NCBI GenBank assembly: GCA_024234675.1
Contig: JACKNU010000004.1
Coordinates: 62,001-126,000, forward strand
Reading direction: 5' to 3'
DNA: 64,000 bases
Source of the DNA: Pseudomonadales bacterium
GTDB taxonomy: Bacteria; Pseudomonadota; Gammaproteobacteria; Pseudomonadales; Halieaceae
Shown piece by piece: positions 50,230 through 57,875 of the stretch. Position numbers and translations under genes: made by a program. The notes under the pieces were generated by a model. That model worked only from the letters and a program-made list of their open reading frames with translations. It was not told where the DNA came from and ran no database searches. Numbering within the stretch: the stretch's first letter is position 1; the number at the start of each line of letters is the position of its first letter.

Positions 50230-51282
50230 ATGCCGCAAGCTATGAACGACAAGGACAGGCAAGGATCCCTGAGTTACAAGGACGCCGGCGTCGATATCGA
50301 TGCCGGCAACGCCCTGGTCGAGCGGATCAAGGGCATTTCCCGCCGCACCGCACGTCCCGAGGTGCTCGGCGGGCTGGGAGGCTTCGGGGCCCTGTGCGAG
50401 ATTCCCGCCGGCTATCGCCAGCCGGTGCTGGTTTCCGGCACCGACGGTGTCGGCACCAAGCTTCGCCTGGCGATGGACATGGGCAAGCACGATACCATCG
50501 GCATCGACCTGGTGGCTATGTGTGTCAACGACCTGGTAGTGGCCGGGGCGGAGCCGCTGTTTTTCCTGGATTATTACGCCACCGGGGCCCTCAATGTGGA
50601 CACCGCGGCGGACGTGGTCACCGGCATAGGCCGGGGCTGCGAACTGGCCGGCTGCGCCCTGGTGGGCGGTGAAACCGCGGAAATGCCGGGCATGTACGAG
50701 GGGGATGATTACGACCTTGCCGGTTTTTGTGTCGGGGTGGTGGAGAAATCGAAGATCATAGACGGCAGCGCCGTGCGCCCTGGCGACGCCCTGCTGGCGA
50801 TCGCCAGTAGCGGCCCCCACTCCAACGGATACTCCCTGATCCGCAAGATCCTGGAGCGCAGCGGTGCCGACCTGGAACAGCCCCTGGGTGACCGCACCCT
50901 GGGGCAGGCCCTGCTGGAACCCACCACCATATACGTCAAGCCGCTGCTGGAGCTGTTTGCGACCGTGCAGGTGAAAGCCCTGTCCCACATAACGGGCGGC
51001 GGTCTGCTGGAAAACCTGCCCCGCGTCCTGCCCGCAGACTGCAATGCGCAGATCGATACCGCCAGCTGGCAGTGGCCAGAGGTGTTTGCCTGGCTGCAGC
51101 AGCAGGGCAACGTGGCTACCCGGGAGATGTATCGCACCTTCAACTGCGGCGTGGGGATGGTTATCTGCGTCGCCGACAGCGATCGCGAGGCGGCCCTGGC
51201 GCAACTGGCGGCCGCCGGCCAGCGCAGCTGGCTCATAGGCCGGGTGGGCGACGGCCGCGGCGAGGTCGAACTGCTGCCGTGA
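50230..51282 (+). CDS. purM: Phosphoribosylformylglycinamidine cyclo-ligase
   Basis: 350-aa AIR synthetase, fifth step of purine synthesis, ATP-dependent. SYKDAGVDIDAGNALVERIK, SGTDGVGTKLRLAM and the ALVGGETAEMPGMY loop are PurM hallmarks; E. coli PurM is 345 aa. The start could be ATG 50230 or 50242 (NDKDRQG). The stop overlaps the GTG start of purN by four bases (GTGA). Confidence 0.97.
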   Translation: MPQAMNDKDRQGSLSYKDAGVDIDAGNALVERIKGISRRTARPEVLGGLGGFGALCEIPAGYRQPVLVSGTDGVGTKLRLAMDMGKHDTIGIDLVAMCVNDLVVAGAEPLFFLDYYATGALNVDTAADVVTGIGRGCELAGCALVGGETAEMPGMYEGDDYDLAGFCVGVVEKSKIIDGSAVRPGDALLAIASSGPHSNGYSLIRKILERSGADLEQPLGDRTLGQALLEPTTIYVKPLLELFATVQVKALSHITGGGLLENLPRVLPADCNAQIDTASWQWPEVFAWLQQQGNVATREMYRTFNCGVGMVICVADSDREAALAQLAAAGQRSWLIGRVGDGRGEVELLP

Positions 51283-51944
51283 GTGCGGGCACACCGGCTC
51301 GCCTGGCCATTCTCATATCCGGGCGCGGCAGCAACCTGCAGGCCTTTATCGACGCCATCGCCAGCGGCGCGCTGGAGGCGCAGATCAGTGTTGTCATCAG
51401 CAACAACCCCGATGCAGCGGGTCTGCAAAGGGCCACTGCGGCCGGCATCCCCACCCGCTGCATCAACCACCGGGACTACACCACACGGGAGGCGTTTGAC
51501 GCGGCCCTGGCCGCCGAGGTGCAGAGCTGGGAGGTGGACCTGGTCATCCTCGCAGGATTCATGCGCATCCTCACACCGGTGTTCGTGCAACCCTTCCGCG
51601 GCCGCCTTCTCAACGTACACCCCTCGCTGCTGCCGAAATACCCCGGTCTGAATACCCACCAGCGCGCCCTGGAGGCCGGCGACCGGGAAGCAGGGGTAAC
51701 AGTGCATTTTGTCACATTGGAACTGGACGGCGGACCGCCTATCATTCAGTCTCGTGTCGCGGTCATGCCGGGCGACACTCCCCAGACACTGGCCGACCGG
51801 GTCATCGCAAGGGAACACATCATTTACCCGCTGGCGGCGCAGTGGCTTCTCTGCGGGCGCCTGCAGTTGACGGATAAGGGAGTCTGCCTGGATGGCCAAG
51901 CAATACCCGCAACCGGCATCGATTACCAGCAGGTGGATCGCTAG
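51279..51944 (+). CDS. purN: Phosphoribosylglycinamide formyltransferase
   Basis: 221-aa GAR transformylase using 10-formyl-THF, third purine step. Phosphate loop SGRGSNLQAF, and the catalytic Asn/His in NVHPSLLPKYPG with the Asp later (the FVTLELDGG stretch) are visible. GTG start at 51279, coupled to purM; a longer frame opening at 51072 lies within purM and is not used. The C-terminal 53 bases overlap the DUF3108 gene. Confidence 0.95.
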   Translation: MSAGTPARLAILISGRGSNLQAFIDAIASGALEAQISVVISNNPDAAGLQRATAAGIPTRCINHRDYTTREAFDAALAAEVQSWEVDLVILAGFMRILTPVFVQPFRGRLLNVHPSLLPKYPGLNTHQRALEAGDREAGVTVHFVTLELDGGPPIIQSRVAVMPGDTPQTLADRVIAREHIIYPLAAQWLLCGRLQLTDKGVCLDGQAIPATGIDYQQVDR

Positions 51945-52662
51945 GCGCCTCGGCATCTGGGCCCTGCTTGCCCTGTCTGGCGCCGCTGCACTGCCGTCTT
52001 CCGCCACCGCCGCCACCGAGCTGCGCCCCTACACCGCGCAATACAAAACCACCGCCCGCGGCATAGACATGGCGATTACCCGCACCCTGGAACAGGGGGA
52101 GAACGACAGCTACGTCCTGACCAACGGCGGCAAGATCCTGGTAGTGGGCTTTCACGAGGTGGGCGTGTTCCATGTGGAGGGTGGGCAGATCAAGCCCGAG
52201 TCCTATGTGTACCAGGGCAGTGGCCTGGTCAATCGCCGCCGCGAACTGCACTTCGACCCCGCCGCCGGCCAGATCAAGAGCCTCTACAAGGACAACTGGT
52301 ACCAGTTGCCCTACAGCGGCGCCACCCTGGATCGCATGACCCAGCTGGAGCAGCTGCGCCTGACGCTGCTGGCCGGCGAGACCGAGCCGGACAACATCGT
52401 CATGCGGGTCGCCGACGGTAAACGCATCAAGGATTCCCGCCTGCAGCTGGTGGGCGAGGAGATCGTGGAAACGCCGCTGGGCAATGTCGCAACCCTGCAC
52501 TTCACGCGCCTGCACGACTCGGCGGAGCGCAGCTCCGATATCTGGGTCGCCCCGCAATGGGACTACCTGATGGTGAAAACCGTCCATGTCGAGGACGACA
52601 AGCCGGTGGAAATGGTGCTGACGAGCGCCGCCATCGCCGGCGTTCCCGTCACCCTGGACTAG
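51892..52662 (+). CDS. DUF3108 family exported protein
   Basis: 256-aa protein with a signal peptide (about residues 18-40, LGIWALLALSGAAALPSSATA). The middle has the DUF3108 patterns YTAQYKTTARGIDM and ESYVYQGSG, and the C-terminus KTVHVEDDKPVEMVLTSA. The family follows purN in Pseudomonas-like genomes; its function is unknown, possibly a lipid- or cell-envelope-binding protein. ATG 51892 gives a 53-base overlap with purN; no later in-frame start before the signal peptide was seen, so this overlap is probably real. Confidence 0.85.
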   Translation: MAKQYPQPASITSRWIARRLGIWALLALSGAAALPSSATAATELRPYTAQYKTTARGIDMAITRTLEQGENDSYVLTNGGKILVVGFHEVGVFHVEGGQIKPESYVYQGSGLVNRRRELHFDPAAGQIKSLYKDNWYQLPYSGATLDRMTQLEQLRLTLLAGETEPDNIVMRVADGKRIKDSRLQLVGEEIVETPLGNVATLHFTRLHDSAERSSDIWVAPQWDYLMVKTVHVEDDKPVEMVLTSAAIAGVPVTLD

Positions 52663-52675
52663 CGGGCCCGGAGGG

Positions 52676-54055
52676 TCAGCCCGATTGCCGCCGGTGATAG
52701 GCCAGCAACTCCTCCACCTCCAGGCACACCAGCTCCAGGCGCTGCCCCAGCTCCTGCTTCATCTCGGCATGGGAATTCAGTCGCAGGTAGGTCCGCAATT
52801 CGTCGAGTAACTGGGTATGCCGCTCCCGGAACAGCAGCGATGCGACCCCGCTCAGGGGCGCCAGCAGCCACCAGCCAATAGTGGGCAGCAATTCGCCGGC
52901 GAGCAGCATGGACTGCACGGTCCAGCAGGCGGGGTAGATGAACACCCCGGCGAAAATCTTGGCGGTGGACTCCCGGTCCGCGCGAATCTTCATCCGGCTC
53001 ACTCCCCGGGTCAGGAAAAAGGGCAGCGCATTGAGGAAAATACCCAGCAGCGACAGCGGCAGCCGAATCAGGAACAGGGACAACTTGCGCAGGCTGAAGA
53101 TGGCCTGCAACAACCTGGGATGCTCCTGTACCACATGCTCGTGCTGCACCGACAGCACCCTGAGCAGGCGGTCGTAGCTGGCGACGGATTCGACCACGCG
53201 CTTGACCCGCAGGGGGGAAGCCTCCTTGGCCTGCAGATAGGCATCGGCAAGCTGTTTGTGCAGGGAAAACTCCCCTGCCATGCTCTCCTCCCCGGGCTCC
53301 CGGGGATGGCGGCCATTATACAGGCTCGCGGCGCGGCCAATCAGCCGCGCTTCCTCCCAACTGGGGTAGTTGATGGTGACCGACCTGATCCCCTCCTCCA
53401 CTTTCGCCATCACGCTATCGACGGCGTCCGCCGATTCCATAGCACCCGGCGGCAGGTCGGCCAGGGGATCTATGGGCTGGCCAATCGAGATGAGCACCCG
53501 TGAGCGGAATTTCGCCCTGGCGTCGAAATTCAATCCCACCGGGATGATGCGCACTGCCAGCGGCCCGTGGCGCTGTTCGGCGCCCAGGGCGATGCGCGCG
53601 ACGCCGGTCTTGAGCTGTTGCAGGGCGGGATAGGCGTGGCTTTCACCCTCGGGAAACAGGACGATCGCGGCCCGGCCCGCCAGCGCCTCGTAGCAGGCCG
53701 CAAACATGTCACGGTTTTTGCCCACGTAGGCCGGATCATCCGAGTCCTGCTTGCGATACACCGGTATCGCGCCCACCGCCGCCAGCAGCGGTCGCAAGGC
53801 GGTCACACCCCACAGGGTGGCACTGGCCAGGGGGCGCGGGTCCCGCGGTAGCTGGGTCCTCGCCAGCAGGCCATCGACCAGTGAGTTCATGTGATTGGGA
53901 GTGTAGATTACCGGGCTGTCGGCGGGCACATTCTCCGCCCCGCTGATCTCGATGCGGCGAAAAAATATGCTCAGCACCAGCCCTACGAAGGGGAGTAGCG
54001 AAAGCTCGAGCAGCCTGCGTATCACAGCATCTTCCCTCGCCGCAACGGGCCACAT
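52676..54055 (-). CDS. PlsC-family 1-acylglycerol-3-phosphate acyltransferase-like protein
   Basis: 459-aa membrane protein. The first 240 residues form a PlsC acyltransferase domain: NHMNSLVDG (NHx4D), the GAIPVYRK block and LFPEGESHAYP (EGES). The remaining 200 residues are unusual for the family: a helical stretch, then two hydrophobic segments (about 340-375) and another helical region. This fits the long glycerol acyltransferase group rather than E. coli PlsC (245 aa). A GTG at 54025 with GGAAG upstream is an alternative start. It faces DUF3108 convergently and is downstream of NDH-2. Confidence 0.82.
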   Translation of the reverse strand: MWPVAAREDAVIRRLLELSLLPFVGLVLSIFFRRIEISGAENVPADSPVIYTPNHMNSLVDGLLARTQLPRDPRPLASATLWGVTALRPLLAAVGAIPVYRKQDSDDPAYVGKNRDMFAACYEALAGRAAIVLFPEGESHAYPALQQLKTGVARIALGAEQRHGPLAVRIIPVGLNFDARAKFRSRVLISIGQPIDPLADLPPGAMESADAVDSVMAKVEEGIRSVTINYPSWEEARLIGRAASLYNGRHPREPGEESMAGEFSLHKQLADAYLQAKEASPLRVKRVVESVASYDRLLRVLSVQHEHVVQEHPRLLQAIFSLRKLSLFLIRLPLSLLGIFLNALPFFLTRGVSRMKIRADRESTAKIFAGVFIYPACWTVQSMLLAGELLPTIGWWLLAPLSGVASLLFRERHTQLLDELRTYLRLNSHAEMKQELGQRLELVCLEVEELLAYHRRQSG

Positions 54056-54120
54056 TCCGGCCCGGGACCGTTGCCACTATACCCCGCAATGACCGCTGCG
54101 CTCCAGCGCCGCGGCGCCGG

Positions 54121-55410
54121 TCAGTGGAGTTTCAGGCGCGGCCTGATGACCCGCCCAACTTTCTCGCTCATCACGAACAGGAAGGTCCGCAGCCAGCCGT
54201 GGATGGCTATCTGGTGCATGCGGTACAGGGAGATGTACACAATCCGGGCCACTCGCCCCTCGACCACCATACTGCCGCGGGTGAGATTGCCCATCAGGCT
54301 GCCCACGGTGCTGTACTGGCTCAGCGACACCAGGGAGCCGTAATCCCGGTACTGGTAGGGCTTCAGGGGTTTGCTGCGGATGATCGCCAGGATGTTGGTG
54401 GCCACGTTGCTGGCCATCTGGTGCGCCGCCTGGGCCCGTGGCGGCACGTTGCGACCGTCCGCCATGGGACAGGCACAGCAATCGCCCAATGCGAAAATCC
54501 GCTCGTCGCGGGTGGTCTGCAAGGTCGGGCCCACCTGCAGCTGGTTGCCGCGACCGGTCTCCAGGCCCGCGATGCCCGCCAGCATATCGGCCGCCTTGAT
54601 ACCCGCGGCCCACACCATCAGGTCGGCCTCGATCAACTCGCCTTCACTGGTGCGCAGGCCCCCGGACTCGGCCGCCGCGACCCGGGTGTCCACCCGCACC
54701 TGCACCCCGAGACTGGCCAGTTCGTGACGCGCCTTGGCGGATATGCGCTGGGGCAGGGCCGGCAGGATAGTGGGCCCCGCCTCCACCAGGGTGACCCGCA
54801 TGTTTTCGGGCCGGATATTGGGCAGTCCGTAATACGTGAGCCACTTCGCCGCGTTGTACAGTTCTGCCGACAATTCGACGCCGGTAGCCCCGGCGCCCAC
54901 GATGGCGACGCGCAGCAACTCATCGTCGTTGGGGCGCGCATTGAGCCGCAGGAAGCCGTTGAGCATACGCTTGTGGAAGTGCTGCGCGTGCTCCGGGTCG
55001 TCGAGGAAGATACAGTGTTCAGCGACCCCGGGGGTGCCGAAGTCGTTGGTAACCGAACCCAGCGCCAGCACCAGGTAATCGTAGTCCAGCCGCCGTTCCG
55101 CCAGCACCTCGCGGCCATCGTCGTCCAGCAGCGGCGCCAGCTCAACCTGCCGCCGCTCGCGGTCGATATCGCAGAGCGTACCGAGGTGAAAATTGAAGCC
55201 GTGCAGGCGGGCGTGGGCCCGGTAACTGACCTCGTCCAGCCCCGCGTCCAGGGCCCCGGTAGCCACCTCGTGCAACAGCGGCTTCCAGATATGGATGGAA
55301 CTGCGATCCACCAGGGTGACGGCAGCGCGTCCCTTGCGACCGAGTTTGTGACCCAGCCGGGTCGCCAGTTCCAGGCCACCGGCGCCGCCGCCGACGATTA
55401 CGATATTCAA
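54121..55410 (-). CDS. ndh: Type II NADH dehydrogenase (NDH-2)
   Basis: 429-aa membrane-associated flavoprotein that transfers electrons from NADH to quinone without pumping protons. FAD motif VGGGAGGLELATRLG at the N-terminus, NADH motif VGAGATGVELSAEL in the middle and FALGDCCACP plus QAAHQMASNVATNI near the end match the NDH-2 family. The C-terminal amphipathic segment IHGWLRTFLFVMSEKVGR is the expected membrane anchor. TTG start 55410 with GGAGG 5 bases upstream; 55 bp downstream of dcd. Confidence 0.92.
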   Translation of the reverse strand: MNIVIVGGGAGGLELATRLGHKLGRKGRAAVTLVDRSSIHIWKPLLHEVATGALDAGLDEVSYRAHARLHGFNFHLGTLCDIDRERRQVELAPLLDDDGREVLAERRLDYDYLVLALGSVTNDFGTPGVAEHCIFLDDPEHAQHFHKRMLNGFLRLNARPNDDELLRVAIVGAGATGVELSAELYNAAKWLTYYGLPNIRPENMRVTLVEAGPTILPALPQRISAKARHELASLGVQVRVDTRVAAAESGGLRTSEGELIEADLMVWAAGIKAADMLAGIAGLETGRGNQLQVGPTLQTTRDERIFALGDCCACPMADGRNVPPRAQAAHQMASNVATNILAIIRSKPLKPYQYRDYGSLVSLSQYSTVGSLMGNLTRGSMVVEGRVARIVYISLYRMHQIAIHGWLRTFLFVMSEKVGRVIRPRLKLH

Positions 55411-55465
55411 GCGCACCTCCACCAGCTGCTGGCAGTATAGGACATGGGATACTCCGGGGCCGGCC

Positions 55466-56032
55466 TCAGGCCCTGGGCAGGGTGACCCCGGTCTGCCCCT
55501 GGTACTTGCCGCCGCGGTCCTTGTAGCTGACCTCACAGACTTCGTCTGACTCGAAGAACAGCATCTGGGCGACGCCCTCGTTGGCGTAGATCTTGGCCGG
55601 CAGGGTAGTGGTGTTGGAAAACTCCAGGGTGACATGCCCCTCCCACTCGGGTTCCAGCGGCGTCACGTTGACAATGATGCCGCAGCGGGCGTAGGTGGAT
55701 TTGCCCAGGCAGATGGTGAGCACGTTGCGCGGTATGCGGAAGTACTCCACCGTGCTGGCCAGGGCGAAGGAGTTGGGCGGGATGACGCAGACGTCACCGA
55801 CCACATCCACGAAGCTGTCCTCCACGAAATTCTTGGGGTCTACCGTGGCGGAGTTGATATTGGTAAATACCTTGAATTCGCGGGAACAGCGCACGTCGTA
55901 CCCGTAGCTGGACGTGCCGTATGAGATCAGGCGGTTGGCGCCGTCGGCGCGTACCTGTCCCGCCTCGAAGGGCTCGATCATGCCGTGCTCACTCGCCATC
56001 CGGCGTATCCACCTGTCAGACTTTATGCTCAT
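55466..56032 (-). CDS. dcd: dCTP deaminase
   Basis: 188-aa trimeric dCTP deaminase supplying dUTP for thymidylate synthesis; E. coli Dcd is 193 aa. YGTSSYGYDVR, PPNSFALASTVEYF, GKSTYARCG and the PLEPEWEGHVTLE motif with the catalytic glutamate are all conserved. It lies 15 bases downstream of apbC, an order shared with Pseudomonas. Confidence 0.96.
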   Translation of the reverse strand: MSIKSDRWIRRMASEHGMIEPFEAGQVRADGANRLISYGTSSYGYDVRCSREFKVFTNINSATVDPKNFVEDSFVDVVGDVCVIPPNSFALASTVEYFRIPRNVLTICLGKSTYARCGIIVNVTPLEPEWEGHVTLEFSNTTTLPAKIYANEGVAQMLFFESDEVCEVSYKDRGGKYQGQTGVTLPRA

Positions 56033-56047
56033 TGGTCACCCGCCATG

Positions 56048-56863
56048 TCAGTCATCGGTAATATTGATCTCGGGAAACTGGCGCACGGCGCCGGCTGCAT
56101 CCCCGGCCAGGGCCGCCTCCACCGCCGCCGCAATCTCCAGGTAGATGGCGGTCACCGCCGAGTCGGGCTCGGCGATGACCGGGGGGCGCCCGGCATCGGT
56201 CTGCTCGCGGATAGACAGGGCCAGCGGCAGGCTGCCCAGCAGGGGCACACCGTACTCGCGAGCGATGCGCTGCCCGCCCTCTTCCCCGAAAATATGCTCC
56301 CTGTGACCGCACTGGCCGCAGACGTGCACCGCCATGTTCTCCACCACACCCAGGATAGGCACGTCCACCTTGCGAAACATCTCTATGCCTTTCTGGGCGT
56401 CCATCAAGGCGATGTCCTGGGGAGTGGTCACAATGACAGCCCCCGCCACGGTGGCCTTTTGCGACAGGGTGAGCTGGATGTCACCGGTACCGGGGGGCAT
56501 GTCGATAATGAGGTAATCCAGCTCCCCCCACAGGGTCTGCTCCAGCATTTGCCCCAGGGCGCCGCCCGCCATGGGGCCGCGCCAGACCATGGGGGTGCGC
56601 TCGGTGACGAGGTAGCCCATGGACATGGTCTTGAGTCCGTGGGCCTCCACCGGCAGCAGGTACTGCCCGTCCTGCTGGTCGGGCCGCACGCCCTCGGCAA
56701 CCCCCAGCATCAATTGCTGGCTGGGGCCGTAGATGTCGGCATCGAGCAGCCCCACCCTGCCGCCCCGGGCCAGCAGGGCCAGCGCCAGGTTTACCGCGGT
56801 AGTGGACTTGCCTACCCCGCCCTTGCCCGAGGCTACGGCGATGATGTGCTTGATCTTGTTCAT
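56048..56863 (-). CDS. apbC: Mrp/ApbC Fe-S cluster carrier P-loop ATPase, lacking the N-terminal DUF59 domain
   Basis: 271-aa P-loop NTPase of the Mrp/NBP35 family that carries 4Fe-4S clusters to target proteins. Deviant Walker A VASGKGGVGKST, switch DADIYGPSQ, MVWRGPM and the cluster-ligand CxxC in CGQCGH are all visible. Compared with E. coli Mrp (369 aa) it lacks the about 90-residue N-terminal MIP18/DUF59 domain. ATG 56863 is well placed; earlier frame to 57040 overlaps the rsmI end and shows no DUF59 pattern. Confidence 0.9.
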   Translation of the reverse strand: MNKIKHIIAVASGKGGVGKSTTAVNLALALLARGGRVGLLDADIYGPSQQLMLGVAEGVRPDQQDGQYLLPVEAHGLKTMSMGYLVTERTPMVWRGPMAGGALGQMLEQTLWGELDYLIIDMPPGTGDIQLTLSQKATVAGAVIVTTPQDIALMDAQKGIEMFRKVDVPILGVVENMAVHVCGQCGHREHIFGEEGGQRIAREYGVPLLGSLPLALSIREQTDAGRPPVIAEPDSAVTAIYLEIAAAVEAALAGDAAGAVRQFPEINITDD

Positions 56864-56900
56864 GCTCAACTGTCTGTCCTTGATCGGGGGAATGCCGGCG

Positions 56901-56919
56901 GCGTGCCGGTGCGGCACGC
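56901..56919 (-). promoter_or_regulatory. Leader hairpin in the apbC 5' UTR
   Basis: Perfect 7-bp stem GCGTGCC / GGCACGC with a 5-base loop, between the -10 box and the apbC start codon. Without a T-run, so not an intrinsic terminator. It might affect translation or stability. Confidence 0.3.
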
Positions 56920-56924
56920 GCGCT

Positions 56925-56953
56925 AGTATAGGGACATGGCGCGCCGGCAACAA
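56925..56953 (-). promoter_or_regulatory. Probable promoter of apbC-dcd-ndh
   Basis: On the minus strand TTGTTG (56948-56953) and TATACT (56925-56930), 17 bases apart, in the 104-bp gap after rsmI. The -35 box sits in the loop of an 8-bp GC hairpin (56939-56961), which may alternatively shape the rsmI 3' end. Confidence 0.5.
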
Positions 56954-56967
56954 CGGCGCGCGGCTGA

Positions 56968-57816
56968 TCAGCCGGGCGCCTGTGGCTCCCTGTGTGCCAC
57001 CAGGTAGTCGTACAGCAACTTCTTGCGCACCCCGCTCCACTCCGCAACCAGCGCGGCGGCGGTCTTGACGGGCAGTTCCCGGGCCAGCCGCTGCAGCAGG
57101 TCGGCCAGTTCCCGGCTGATCTCCTGCTCGGTCGCCCGCCTGCCGGCGACCAGCAGCACGATCTCGCCCCTGCTCTGGTTGCTGTCCGCGTCGACGAAGG
57201 CGAGCAGGCCCGCCAGGCTGTCGCGCCGTATGGTCTCGAAGGCCTTGGTGACTTCCCGCGCCAGCACCGCCTCCCGGTCGCCACCGAAATACCGGGCCAT
57301 GGACGCCAGGGATTCACCCAGGCGGTGCGGAGCCTCGTAAAAAACCAGGGTGGCCGTCTCCCCCGCCAGCTGCTCCAGCCTGTTGCCGCGAGCCCCGGCC
57401 CGCGCCGGCAGGAAGCCCTCGAACAGGAAGCGATCGGTGGGCAAGCCCGAGGCGCTGAGCGCCGCAATGGCCGCACAGGCCCCGGGCAGCGGCCGCACGC
57501 TGTGACCCTCGTCCTGCACCGCGCGCACCAGCCGGTAACCCGGGTCCGAGACCAGTGGCGTGCCGGCATCGGACACCAGGGCGACACTGCCGCCCCCGGC
57601 CAGCACGGCGAGAATCCTGCGCACCGGCCGTTCGTCGCTGTGATCGTGGTAGGCCACCAGGGGCGTGGCTATCGAATAATGCTGTAGCAGACGCTGGCTA
57701 TGCCGGGTATCCTCGGCAGCGATGAGGTCCACCGCCGCCAGGGTGGCCAGCGCCCGCCGGGAAATATCGTCCAGGTTGCCAATCGGTGTTGCCACAACAT
57801 AAAGCCCGGATTCCAC
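56968..57816 (-). CDS. rsmI: 16S rRNA (cytidine-1402-2'-O)-methyltransferase
   Basis: 282-aa SAM-dependent tetrapyrrole-methylase-fold enzyme modifying C1402 of 16S rRNA. N-terminal LYVVATPIGNLDDISRRAL, AEDTRHSQRLLQHY, SDAGTPLVSDPGYRLV and PGACAAIAALSASGLPTDRF are family hallmarks. GTG start 57816. Divergent from lpoA, as in E. coli (yraL next to lpoA). Confidence 0.95.
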   Translation of the reverse strand: MESGLYVVATPIGNLDDISRRALATLAAVDLIAAEDTRHSQRLLQHYSIATPLVAYHDHSDERPVRRILAVLAGGGSVALVSDAGTPLVSDPGYRLVRAVQDEGHSVRPLPGACAAIAALSASGLPTDRFLFEGFLPARAGARGNRLEQLAGETATLVFYEAPHRLGESLASMARYFGGDREAVLAREVTKAFETIRRDSLAGLLAFVDADSNQSRGEIVLLVAGRRATEQEISRELADLLQRLARELPVKTAAALVAEWSGVRKKLLYDYLVAHREPQAPG

Positions 57817-57875
57817 AGTTTCCCCTTATAATGCATGACCCTACAATGTACAGATCAATCGCGACAGAGCATAGC

